Positions 8,630 to 16,197 of a stretch of DNA of 64,000 nucleotides are shown here, one piece after another. The notes under the pieces were generated by a model. It saw nothing but the letters and a program-made list of their open reading frames with translations. It did not search any database and was not told the origin of the DNA. Every line of letters starts with the position of its first letter. Position 1 is the first letter of the stretch. This DNA is from Pseudarthrobacter sulfonivorans (lineage in GTDB: Bacteria > Actinomycetota > Actinomycetes > Actinomycetales > Micrococcaceae). The position numbers and the translations under genes were made by a program. Where the stretch lies: contig NZ_JANFCZ010000021.1 of the NCBI RefSeq assembly GCF_024391045.1, positions 16,730-80,729 of the forward strand. Reading direction: 5' to 3'.

Positions 8630-9070
8630 TCAGCTGATGCAGAACTCGTTGCCTTCCGGATCGGCCATGGTGTGCCATCCGTGCGGGCCTTCGTTGGCGG
8701 ACCAGAGGAAGGTTGCCCCGCGGGCTTCCAGCTGCTTCCGGACCTCGTCCTTGTCCCGGCCGTCCAGGCGGACGTCCCAGTGCACGCGGTTCTTGATGGT
8801 CTTTTCCTCCGGGACTGCCTGGAAGAGGACCCGGTGGGCGGGGGCCTTCGCGTCGAGTTCCTCCGGCGGCCGGATGGCCTGTCCTGTCCGCCATACAAGT
8901 TTGCCGTGGTGGGTGAGGGTTTCCTTGTCCGTGGCGTGGCCCTGGCTGATCATGGAGCGGATGAACGCCTCGTCCTGGGGTTCCACGGCCCAGCCCAGGG
9001 TTTCGGCCCACCAGTCCGCGAGTTCGTGCGGGTTCTTGCTGTCCACCACGATCTGGATCTTGAGTCCCAT
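8630..9070 (-). CDS. VOC (glyoxalase-like) family protein
   Basis: The protein has 146 residues and a two-module vicinal-oxygen-chelate fold. The first module starts MGLKIQIVVDSKNPHELADWWAETLGW. The second module contains NRVHWDVRLDG and closes with GPHGWHTMADPEGNEFCIS, the usual end of actinobacterial glyoxalase/bleomycin-resistance-like proteins. The substrate cannot be told. A TAGGTT -10 element lies six bases before the ATG, indicating a leaderless transcript. It is followed downstream by menB on the same strand but probably has its own promoter. Confidence 0.82.
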   Translation of the reverse strand: MGLKIQIVVDSKNPHELADWWAETLGWAVEPQDEAFIRSMISQGHATDKETLTHHGKLVWRTGQAIRPPEELDAKAPAHRVLFQAVPEEKTIKNRVHWDVRLDGRDKDEVRKQLEARGATFLWSANEGPHGWHTMADPEGNEFCIS

Positions 9071-9132
9071 GCCACCAACCTACGCGCGGCGGCGGCCCGG
9101 GGGATAGGGGAAGCCGCCCCCGCGTTGGAGTA

Positions 9133-9894
9133 TTAGGGCTGGGCCTGCTGGAGCTGGTCGAAGAGCTCCGGCGGGATGGCGTAGATGAAGATGACCGCGA
9201 GCAGGTTCTTCGCCGCGTGCACAAAGTAGGAGAACATCAGGTTCTTCCCGGTCCACACATACACAAAGACCAGGGTGGCGCCCATGGCCAAGTAGGGCAG
9301 CAGTGCAGGCATTGTGATCGCCTCCTGGCCCACGATGTGCAGGCCGGCGAACAGCACCACGGACAGGGCACAGCACAGCCAGATGTTGACCCGCCGGCTG
9401 AGCTTGCCGATCAGCAGGTGCCGGAAAATGTACTCCTCCACGAACGGGCCCACGATCACCAGCACCGGCACCATCAACCAGGCCGGCACCTGCTGCATCA
9501 GGTCCTGCAGCCCGGCCTGGTTTGCGGAGGTCTGCACCCCGCCGGCCGCCGAGACCACCACGGCGGTGAGGATCATCATGGCCAGTACCGCTGCGGGAAC
9601 CATCATGAGGGTGAACCAGGGCCGGGTGGCCAGCACCTTCAGGTCCCGGCTGATGACCCGGCGGGCGGCAATCACCGCCAGGATCCCGACCGTCCCGTAG
9701 AAGAGCAGATTCACACCGTAGGATGCTGCCGCGGGGCTGGGGGCCAGTTGCCGCAGGAGCGGGGCGAGCAGATCACCGGCGACGGCGAACAGTCCGGCCA
9801 CAGCCACGTACAGGCCGACAGTGCCGAAATCCAGCCGGGAAAACCGGTACAGCTCAGGCTGCGGAGCGGGTGGCCGCCTGTGTGTGGTTGTCAT
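9133..9894 (-). CDS. CPBP-family intramembrane metalloprotease
   Basis: The protein has 253 residues and about seven to eight membrane helices. The diagnostic CPBP/Abi motifs are present: EEYIFR (EExxxR) near residue 142, FAGLH near 177 and a weaker third motif near 200. The family is homologous to Rce1 CAAX proteases, and bacterial members act in bacteriocin immunity or membrane protein turnover; here the role is unknown. The start ATG 9894 lies six bases after the -10 element TAGGCT, again a leaderless configuration. Confidence 0.85.
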   Translation of the reverse strand: MTTTHRRPPAPQPELYRFSRLDFGTVGLYVAVAGLFAVAGDLLAPLLRQLAPSPAAASYGVNLLFYGTVGILAVIAARRVISRDLKVLATRPWFTLMMVPAAVLAMMILTAVVVSAAGGVQTSANQAGLQDLMQQVPAWLMVPVLVIVGPFVEEYIFRHLLIGKLSRRVNIWLCCALSVVLFAGLHIVGQEAITMPALLPYLAMGATLVFVYVWTGKNLMFSYFVHAAKNLLAVIFIYAIPPELFDQLQQAQP

Positions 9895-9911
9895 GCTTTC
9901 AGCCTAACTTC

Positions 9912-9986
9912 CGCCCCGTTGCTCTATCACTTTTGGTTCCCAATCAGGCCGTTTGGGGACCAAAAGTGATAGAGCAACACGGGGCG
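9912..9986. repeat. Family A intergenic palindrome, copy 1
   Basis: This is a 75-bp near-perfect inverted repeat. CGCCCCGTTGCTCTATCAC reads inward from the left and its complement reads inward from the right (mismatch only at one inserted A), with inner arms GGTTCCCAA/TTTGGGGACC. It sits between the divergent CPBP promoter region and the stop of mntH. Two further copies with the same GTTGCTCTATCACTT arm are at 58282-58358 and 63130-63190. As RNA it would form a long hairpin that could also end mntH transcription. Confidence 0.85.
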
Positions 9987-11252
9987 TCAGGAGTGGCCCG
10001 TGAACGTCAGGACGATGAGGACGCAGTTCAGGACAACAATCAGCGCCGCGCTGGTCCAGCCAGCAAGCTTCAGCGGCATCGAATCCGCGTGGATGCCCAT
10101 GACGTCGCGTTTCCCCGTGAGCCGGATCAGCGGGATCAGGGCGAAAGGGATGCCGAAACTGAGCAGGACCTGGCTCAGGACCAGGGCCAGTGTCGGTTCG
10201 ATCCCGGCACCGAGGACCACCAACGCCGGTACCAGGGTGATCACCCGGCGGGTCAGCAGCGGCACCCGGACACGCAGCAGCCCGCCCATGATGGTGGCAC
10301 CTGCGTAGCAGCCCACCGACGTGGAGGCCAGGCCCGAAGCGAGCAGGCCGATCGCGAACACCACACCGATGACCGGACCCAGGGCTGAGGTGACGGCCGC
10401 GTGGGCGCCGGCAATAGTATCCGTGCCTTCGATGCCGCGAAGGCTGGACGCAGCCAGCAGGAGCATGGCGATGTTGACTATGCCGGCGAGCATCAGGGCC
10501 CCGGCAACGTCGAACCGGGTGGCCCTGATGAGCCGTGTCCGGACGGCCGGATCTTCGGAGAAGCCATGCCTGTCCCTGGCCAGCGCCGAGTGCAGGTAGA
10601 TGGCGTGCGGCATCACGGTTGCCCCGAGCATGCCGGCCGCGAGGAGAACCGTGTCCGTTCCCTCAAAACGGGGAATCAGGCCAGCCGCGGCGCTTCCGGC
10701 GTCCGGTGGATTCACAAAGAGCCCGGAAACAAAACCTATGGCGATCACGCCCAGCAGAACGAGGATGGCGTACTCAAAAGACTTTTGACCGCGGGAAGAC
10801 TGCAGCGCCAACAGCAGCATCGACGCCAGGCCGATGATGACGCCGCCGGCCAGCAGCGGCAGGCCGAAGAGCAGGTTCAGCGCCACAGCACCGCCGATCA
10901 CTTCGGCCATGTCCGTTGCCCCGGCCACGAGTTCCGCCTGGGCCCAATACAACCGCCGGCGGCGCTTGCCCAGGCGCCTGCCCATGATCTCGGGAAGACT
11001 CATGCCCGTTGCCAGTCCCAGCTTCGCAGACTGATACTGCACCAGGACAGCCATCGCGTTGGCCGCCACCAGGACCCAGACCAGCAAGTACCCGTAATTG
11101 GCGCCCGCCGTCAGGTTAGCGGCAACATTTCCGGGGTCCACATAGGCGATGGCAGCCACAAAAGCAGGCCCCATCAGCAGCAGCCGGGACCAGCGCCGCC
11201 CCGGCGCGCGCCGTGCCTGAAGTGTGGGAAAAGCCATGAGGGTCCTCGTCAT
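9987..11252 (-). CDS. mntH: NRAMP-family Mn(2+)/divalent metal transporter
   Basis: This is a proton-coupled metal importer of 421 residues with about eleven membrane helices. The two metal-binding signatures are both present: DPGN in helix 1 (AYVDPGNVAAN, near residue 39) and the MPHAIYLHSA motif in helix 6 (near residue 213). The Asp-Asn and Met of these motifs define Mn/Fe-selective NRAMP proteins. A DtxR/MntR-like palindrome lies about 35 bp upstream, which supports manganese-dependent repression. Confidence 0.93.
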   Translation of the reverse strand: MTRTLMAFPTLQARRAPGRRWSRLLLMGPAFVAAIAYVDPGNVAANLTAGANYGYLLVWVLVAANAMAVLVQYQSAKLGLATGMSLPEIMGRRLGKRRRRLYWAQAELVAGATDMAEVIGGAVALNLLFGLPLLAGGVIIGLASMLLLALQSSRGQKSFEYAILVLLGVIAIGFVSGLFVNPPDAGSAAAGLIPRFEGTDTVLLAAGMLGATVMPHAIYLHSALARDRHGFSEDPAVRTRLIRATRFDVAGALMLAGIVNIAMLLLAASSLRGIEGTDTIAGAHAAVTSALGPVIGVVFAIGLLASGLASTSVGCYAGATIMGGLLRVRVPLLTRRVITLVPALVVLGAGIEPTLALVLSQVLLSFGIPFALIPLIRLTGKRDVMGIHADSMPLKLAGWTSAALIVVLNCVLIVLTFTGHS

Positions 11253-11287
11253 CGGGGGGGCGAACTGATATCACCAAGATAGCGCAA

Positions 11288-11303
11288 TTTAGGTGTGCCG
11301 AAA
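11288..11303. promoter_or_regulatory. Candidate MntR/DtxR-type operator
   Basis: TTTAGGTGTGCCGAAA is an imperfect palindrome (TTAGG facing CCGAA, one mismatch) lying upstream of mntH in the divergent region. DtxR/IdeR/MntR regulators bind sites of the TTAGGnnnnCCTAA kind. That this one is used for Mn-dependent repression of mntH is inferred. Confidence 0.5.
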
Positions 11304-11325
11304 ACATTTGTTTCGGGGCGCCATA

Positions 11326-11355
11326 TTGACCTCCCGCACCAGTTCAAGGCAGGCT
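11326..11355 (+). promoter_or_regulatory. Candidate promoter of the ABC-F leader
   Basis: TTGACC (11326-11331) and CAGGCT (11350-11355) are separated by 18 bp. Transcription would start near 11362, which is the first base of a three-codon ORF (see the leader ORFs). Confidence 0.45.
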
Positions 11356-11361
11356 GGACCG

Positions 11362-11373
11362 ATGAAGTCCTAA
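11362..11373 (+). other. Three-codon leader ORF (Met-Lys-Ser-stop)
   Basis: ATG AAG TCC TAA lies at the predicted transcription start of the ABC-F gene. Very short ORFs in the leaders of ABC-F and other ribosome-protection genes often serve in drug-induced attenuation. Whether this one is translated is unknown. Confidence 0.3.
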
Positions 11374-11387
11374 GCATCAGCCCGCCC

Positions 11388-11441
11388 ATGCCGGACTGGC
11401 GCCATCCCCCGACCCCACGGCCGCCGTCGAGCCTCCCCTGA
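11388..11441 (+). CDS. 17-codon proline-rich leader ORF upstream of ABC-F gene
   Basis: ATG 11388 opens a frame encoding a 17-residue peptide (MPDWRHPPTPRPPSSLP) that ends with TGA at 11439-11441, 46 bp before the ABC-F start. Seven of seventeen residues are Pro, including PP pairs that can stall ribosomes. No clear ribosome binding site is seen. It could be an attenuator peptide or chance. Confidence is low. Confidence 0.3.
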   Translation: MPDWRHPPTPRPPSSLP

Positions 11442-11487
11442 ACCGTTGGCTCCGGCGGTCACCCTGCGGACATAACAAGGACTTCCC

Positions 11488-13173
11488 GTGACTGAACATC
11501 TCAACCTTTCGGCCGTCTCCCATGGTTACGGCGACCGGCTCCTGCTTGACGGCATCACCCTGGTCATTACCGCGGGTGAGCACGTGGCGATCGTCGGTGA
11601 GAACGGTGCCGGAAAATCCACGCTGCTGCGCATCCTGGCCGGTCTCGAGGCTCCGGACAAAGGCACCGCGGGTAGCCATGGCCGGGTGGGCTACCTGGCC
11701 CAGACCCACGGCCTGCCGGAATCCTTCACGGTGGGCGAAGCCATCGACGCGTCCATGGCGTCGTTGCGGGCGCTCGAGGCCGAACTGGACCGGCTGGAGG
11801 CGGGTCTGGCCGACGCCGGGGACGAAGAGCTGGAGACGTATGGCCGGCTCCAGACCGAATACCAGCTGCGCGAAGGCTACGCGGCTGAGTCCAGGGTGGA
11901 GGCCGCGCTGGACCGGCTGGGCCTGGGCGGCCTGGACCGGAGCCGGACTCTGGGGTCGCTGTCCGGGGGCGAGCAGGAGCGCGTGGCGCTGGCCTGTGTC
12001 CTGGCCGACCCCGCAGAGATCCTGCTCCTGGATGAGCCCACCAACCACCTGGACGCCCGGGGCACGGCGTGGCTGGAGGACCGCCTGGCGGCGCACCGCG
12101 GCACCGTGGTGGTGGTCTCCCACGACCGGGTGCTGCTCCGCAAAGTGGCCGGCACCATCATCGAAGTGGATGCTGAGCGCCGTGCCGTGACCCGCTACGG
12201 CAACGGCTATGACGGTTACCTCCGGGAGAAGGCCGCCGAACGGGAGCACTGGGTCCAGCAGTACCACCAGTGGATAGGTGCGATGGAGGCCGAACAGCGG
12301 CAGGCGGACACCGTGGCCGGAACCATGGGTTACGCCCGCAAACGCGACGGCGACAAGATGAGCTTCGGCTTCAAAGCCGGCACCTGGCAGAAGGCGGCCA
12401 CCAGCAAGGTCCGCAACGCCCAGGAACGGCTCCGCAGGCTTGAAGCCAGCCCGGTGGACCGTCCGCCGGTGCCCTTGCGCCTGAATGCGGACCTGGCCAT
12501 GGATCCGGCAGTCATACCGGCGCCGGGTGGCCTGGTTGAGCCCTCACCGGTGCTGTCCGTCCGGGGCGTGAGCGTCCCCGGCCGCCTTCGCCCTACGGAT
12601 TTTGAAGCCTGGGCAGGCGACAAGATTCTGATCACCGGCCCCAACGGAGCAGGGAAGTCGACACTGCTGTCCATCCTGGCCGGCACGCTGGAGCCAGCCG
12701 GCGGGACCGTGATCCGCCCGGACCGCGTCGGTTACCTGCAGCAGGAGCTCGAGCTGCCGGAGCGGCCGTCGCTGCGGCTGCTGCCGGCCTTCGTGGCCGG
12801 CCTGGGCGGCAACATCGATGACCATGCCGAGGCGCTCCTTCGCCTTGGCCTGTTCCGCACCAGCGAGTTCCACGTTCCGGTGGGCAGCCTGTCCGCGGGC
12901 CAGCAGCGCAGGCTCGCCCTCGCGCGACTCTTGCTGGGCGGCTTCAGCACCCTGATTGTGGACGAACCCACCAACCACCTGGCGCCTGTGCTGGTGGAGC
13001 AGCTTGAGGAAGCGCTCGCGGACTTCGCCGGCACCCTGGTGATGGTCAGTCATGACCGCGCCCTCCGTGACTGGTTTGCCCGGAATGCGAGAAAGGACGA
13101 AAAGGCGCGGACAGCCGCGGCCGGCCGCTGGATCCGGTACTCGATGGACCGTGGAGTGCTGGCCCGGGCGTGA
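11488..13173 (+). CDS. ABC-F family ATP-binding protein (ribosome-associated)
   Basis: The protein has 561 residues and two ABC domains, without membrane segments. Domain 1 has Walker A GENGAGKS at residue 38, signature LSGGEQ near 158 and DEPTNHLD. Domain 2 has Walker A GPNGAGKS near 384, signature LSAGQQ near 468 and DEPTNHLAP. The inter-domain linker (about residues 235-340) is basic. ABC-F proteins bind the ribosomal E site and either aid translation or dislodge ribosome-targeting antibiotics. The subgroup cannot be decided by eye. The leader with short ORFs favours an antibiotic-responsive type. The start is GTG with AAGGA nine bases upstream. It is divergent from mntH. Confidence 0.88.
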   Translation: MTEHLNLSAVSHGYGDRLLLDGITLVITAGEHVAIVGENGAGKSTLLRILAGLEAPDKGTAGSHGRVGYLAQTHGLPESFTVGEAIDASMASLRALEAELDRLEAGLADAGDEELETYGRLQTEYQLREGYAAESRVEAALDRLGLGGLDRSRTLGSLSGGEQERVALACVLADPAEILLLDEPTNHLDARGTAWLEDRLAAHRGTVVVVSHDRVLLRKVAGTIIEVDAERRAVTRYGNGYDGYLREKAAEREHWVQQYHQWIGAMEAEQRQADTVAGTMGYARKRDGDKMSFGFKAGTWQKAATSKVRNAQERLRRLEASPVDRPPVPLRLNADLAMDPAVIPAPGGLVEPSPVLSVRGVSVPGRLRPTDFEAWAGDKILITGPNGAGKSTLLSILAGTLEPAGGTVIRPDRVGYLQQELELPERPSLRLLPAFVAGLGGNIDDHAEALLRLGLFRTSEFHVPVGSLSAGQQRRLALARLLLGGFSTLIVDEPTNHLAPVLVEQLEEALADFAGTLVMVSHDRALRDWFARNARKDEKARTAAAGRWIRYSMDRGVLARA

Positions 13174-13399
13174 CGGAGGGCAGCCCGAACGCCTTCGCCC
13201 GAACCGTGCCCAATATGCGTGGATGTCAAAATATCGTTCTGTTGAATGAGGCAATTTGCGATTTAAATTCGCGTTAACTGCCGCAGAGTGTTGCCCGCGT
13301 CACGAACACATAACGGCGGCTTGTAAGATTGAAACGCCGCGCGGGCCCTCCATGCCTGGGACTTTGTGCCGGCCACCCCCGACTCCACAAGGAATTGTT

Positions 13400-14860
13400 G
13401 TGCCTCAAAGTACCCCCACAGAACTTCAGAGCCGCACGGCGCCATCCGCCGCCGTCGACTCTTCCCTCAGCGCCGAGGGCTACAAAAAGACCCTGGGCCG
13501 CCGCCACGTAACCATGATCGCGATGGGCGGCGCGATCGGCGTCGGGCTCTTCATGGGCGCCGGCGGACGCCTGGCCTCCACCGGCCCGGCCCTGATTTTC
13601 TCCTACGCCATCGCCGGCGTGATCGCCTACCTGCTGATGCGGGCGCTCGGCGAACTGATCATGTACCGCCAGACCTCCGGCTCGTTCGTGAGCTACGCCG
13701 GGGAAATGTTCGGCAAGAAGGGCGCGTACCTGTCCGGTTGGATGTACTTCATCAACTGGGCCATGACCGGCATCGCCGAGCTCATCGCGATCGGCCTGTA
13801 CTTCCAGTTCTTCTTCCCCAACGTCCCCGTTGAGATGTCCGCCATCGCCGCGCTGGTGCTGCTGGTGGCCGTGAACCTGCTCAGCGTCAAGGCGTTCGGC
13901 GAGTTTGAATTCTGGGCGTCCTGCCTCAAGGTGGCGGCCATCGTCACGTTCCTTGCCGTGGGCACGTTCATGGTGGTCACCAACGCCAAGGTGGGCGAAG
14001 GTCACGCTTCGGTGGCCAATCTTTTCCATGACGAGGGCGGCATGTTCCCCAAGGGCGCCCTGGTCATGATCCTGGTGCTCAACGCCGTCATCTTCGCCTA
14101 CAACGCGATTGAACTGGTGGGCATCACCGCCGGTGAAATGGAGAACCCCGAACGCGAAGTCCCCAAGGCCATCCGTGCCGTAGTGGTCCGCATTGTGGTG
14201 TTCTACGTGGGCTCGGTGTCCCTCCTGGCGATGCTCCTGCCCTCGGACCAGTACCACGCCGGCACGTCACCGTTCGTGACCGTGTTCGGCCAGATGGGCC
14301 TGGCTTGGATGGGCGACGTCATGAACATGATCGTCATCACCGCGGCGCTGTCCTCCTGCAACACCGGCCTGTACTCCATTGGCCGGATCTTCCGCACCAT
14401 GGCCAATAACGGGCACGCACCCCAGTGGCTCACCAAGATGTCCAGCCGTCACATCCCCTACGCCGGCATCCTGGCCATCGCCGCCGTGTACCTCGTGGGC
14501 ATCCTGCTGAACATCTGGCTGGGCGGCTCACATGCGTTCGACCTCGCTCTGAACTCCGCCTCCATCGGCGTGATCTTCACCTGGGGCTCCATCTTCGCCA
14601 GCCAGATTGCCCTGCGGAAGAAGAAGGGCAGGGTGTCCTCGTTGCCCATGCCCGGCTCGCCGTGGACCAGCTGGCTGGGACTCGTGGCGCTGTTGGCCAT
14701 CACCGTGCTGATCGGGTTCGACACCATGACCAGCGACACCGGTGAGGTCTTTATGCTGGGCCTCTGGACCCTTGCGACCATCCCGTTCTTCGCGCTGGTG
14801 CTGTGGCTGGGCTGGCAGAAGGTCAAGCACAACGAGCCGCAGAGCGAGCTCTTCAGCTAG
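13400..14860 (+). CDS. APC-family amino acid permease (asparagine/GABA permease-like)
   Basis: This is a 486-residue proton symporter with twelve membrane helices. The N-terminal signature YKKTLGRRHVTMIAMGGAIG, then GLFMGAG in helix 1 and a conserved GELIMY segment in helix 3, place it in the amino acid transporter family that includes AnsP, GabP and CycA. The segment SSRHIPYAGI before helix 9 is common in AnsP-like members. The start GTG 13400 was chosen because AAGGA lies six bases upstream, while the longer frame to 13256 has no binding site and non-permease sequence. The exact substrate is unknown. The 227-bp upstream gap is AT-richer than its surroundings and probably holds the promoter. 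Confidence 0.88.
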   Translation: MPQSTPTELQSRTAPSAAVDSSLSAEGYKKTLGRRHVTMIAMGGAIGVGLFMGAGGRLASTGPALIFSYAIAGVIAYLLMRALGELIMYRQTSGSFVSYAGEMFGKKGAYLSGWMYFINWAMTGIAELIAIGLYFQFFFPNVPVEMSAIAALVLLVAVNLLSVKAFGEFEFWASCLKVAAIVTFLAVGTFMVVTNAKVGEGHASVANLFHDEGGMFPKGALVMILVLNAVIFAYNAIELVGITAGEMENPEREVPKAIRAVVVRIVVFYVGSVSLLAMLLPSDQYHAGTSPFVTVFGQMGLAWMGDVMNMIVITAALSSCNTGLYSIGRIFRTMANNGHAPQWLTKMSSRHIPYAGILAIAAVYLVGILLNIWLGGSHAFDLALNSASIGVIFTWGSIFASQIALRKKKGRVSSLPMPGSPWTSWLGLVALLAITVLIGFDTMTSDTGEVFMLGLWTLATIPFFALVLWLGWQKVKHNEPQSELFS

Positions 14861-14929
14861 TTTCCGGCACCGTACGCCAAGAAGTACGACGACGGCGGGT
14901 CACCCTCCCGGGGCGGCCCGCCGACGTCG

Positions 14930-15682
14930 TTAATTCCCCTCGGCCGTGGCGGGGTCCGGCTCCTTCAGGTGCCTGGCGAAGTGGTCCTCGATCCGCTGCC
15001 AGGCCTCGGGGGCGGACTGCGGGTCGGGGCCTACCCCCATCACGCGCATTAGCGGACGGAGCACCGCCGGGCCTTCCTCGGTTTTGTTGAGGAAGGAGTG
15101 GCCGGCAGTGGGAAATTCCTTGACGCTGTTTTCGATCCCCAGGTTGTCCAGCACAGTCTCCAGCTTTTCCGCGGCGCCCTTCAGGGTCCTGTCCTTGCCG
15201 CCGAAGTTGGCGACGATGGGGCAGGCGCCGCGGAGCGCCCCCTCCGGGTCGCGGGGGAGGCGGCCGTAGTTGACCGAGGCCGCGTCGAAGCCGTCGCGTG
15301 CCACCAGCAGGGCGAAGCCGCCGCCCATGCAGAACCCGATCACGCCGGTCTTGCCCGTGGACAGCGGCGAGTCTGCCAGCCAGGCCCGGGCAGTGGCGAG
15401 GTCGGTAAAGACCCGGCCGGTTCCCGTCATCATGCTCCGCATGGTGCTGACCAGGCAGCGCCGGGCGCCGCCGTCGCTGAACAGGTCCACCGCGAGCGTC
15501 AGGTAGCCGGCCCGTGCCAGCCTGTCCGCGTGGACCCGTATCTGGTCGTTCAGCCCGAACGCTTCGTGGACCATCAGCACCGAGGGAAACGGGCCGGAAC
15601 CCGACGGCGTGGCGAGATATCCGCCCAGCGCAGGCGAACCTCCGGCGGCGGCGCTCTGGGCGCTCAGGTCGACGTACGTCAT
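14930..15682 (-). CDS. Dienelactone hydrolase family protein
   Basis: This is an alpha/beta-hydrolase of 250 residues. The nucleophile is Cys in GFCMGGGFA (near residue 112), an Asp lies in NFGGKDRT (near 160), and the His is in AGHSFLN (near 197). This Cys-Asp-His triad is typical of dienelactone hydrolases that act on chlorocatechol breakdown lactones, though most genomic members have unknown substrates. The longer frame to 15772 starts in a terminator hairpin. ATG 15682 lies six bases after TACCCT, a plausible -10, so the message may be leaderless. Confidence 0.85.
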   Translation of the reverse strand: MTYVDLSAQSAAAGGSPALGGYLATPSGSGPFPSVLMVHEAFGLNDQIRVHADRLARAGYLTLAVDLFSDGGARRCLVSTMRSMMTGTGRVFTDLATARAWLADSPLSTGKTGVIGFCMGGGFALLVARDGFDAASVNYGRLPRDPEGALRGACPIVANFGGKDRTLKGAAEKLETVLDNLGIENSVKEFPTAGHSFLNKTEEGPAVLRPLMRVMGVGPDPQSAPEAWQRIEDHFARHLKEPDPATAEGN

Positions 15683-15755
15683 GGGCCAAGGGTAGCTGCC
15701 GACGCATGAGCCGGCACCGCTAAATTCACCCGCGGCGGTAAAAGGGCAAAAAGAC

Positions 15756-15786
15756 GGCGGTGGATCCCCCATGAGGATCCACCGCC
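15756..15786 (-). terminator. Rho-independent terminator after csbD-like gene
   Basis: A 12-bp perfect stem (GGCGGTGGATCC facing GGATCCACCGCC, 7-nt loop) is flanked on the left by AAAAAG. Read on the minus strand this is a hairpin followed by a U-run, placed 18 bp after the CsbD-like stop. On the plus strand a GTTTTTG follows, so it may work both ways. Confidence 0.8.
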
Positions 15787-15803
15787 ATCCGGTTTTTGAA
15801 GAA

Positions 15804-15980
15804 CTAATCCTTCTTGAAGGTGTCCTTGATGTCTTCGCCGACCTTCTTTGCGCCGGCCTTGACCTGGTCTGCCTGGCCTTCGGCCTTCAACCTGTCATTG
15901 TCGGTGGCGTTTCCGGCCGCTTCCTTGGCCTTGCCGCCGAGGTTTTCCGCTTCGTTACTGATCTTGTCTCCGAGGCCCAT
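15804..15980 (-). CDS. CsbD-like general stress protein (58 residues)
   Basis: This small gene starts MGLGDKISNEAENLGGKAKE and ends with KKVGEDIKDTFKKD. The repeated KAKEAAG/KAEG pattern of a two-helix, highly charged hydrophilic protein is typical of the CsbD family, which is controlled by general stress sigma factors in many bacteria. Function is unknown. It is followed by a strong terminator. Confidence 0.88.
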   Translation of the reverse strand: MGLGDKISNEAENLGGKAKEAAGNATDNDRLKAEGQADQVKAGAKKVGEDIKDTFKKD

Positions 15981-16071
15981 CGCTGGCCGCCTTTCGTGTC
16001 CCGTTGATCGAACAATGCCTTTTCACCATAACACAAAGCATGCTTACTATTTCAAGTCCAGCGGAGAACTT

Positions 16072-16101
16072 CTGACCGATGCCACGGTCCCGGGCTAGGC
16101 T
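16072..16101 (+). promoter_or_regulatory. Promoter with leaderless start
   Basis: CTGACC (16072-16077) and TAGGCT (16096-16101) are 18 bp apart, and the ATG at 16108 is six bases after the -10 element, so the transcript probably begins at the start codon of the small ORF. Confidence 0.6.
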
Positions 16102-16107
16102 CGATTC

Positions 16108-16197
16108 ATGGATCACACCACAAGCACCCAGCGCAGCCGGGCCCGCCCGGACACCATTTGGACGGCTGAAAGCCTGGCCAAAGCGGAATCGCTGTAA
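16108..16197 (+). CDS. 29-residue ORF coupled to pentapeptide-repeat gene
   Basis: This short frame starts MDHTTSTQRSRARPDTIW and ends ...KAESL. Its TAA stop shares a base with the next gene's ATG (TAATG), the classical termination-reinitiation arrangement. It begins at the predicted transcription start. The downstream gene has no ribosome binding site of its own, so this ORF may serve to deliver ribosomes. An alternative is that one frameshift fuses the two into a longer N-terminus. Confidence 0.5.
   Translation: MDHTTSTQRSRARPDTIWTAESLAKAESL

Noticed and set aside
13256..13399. Upstream extension of the amino acid permease
   Set aside because: No ribosome binding site and no permease-like sequence; GTG 13400 has AAGGA in the right place.
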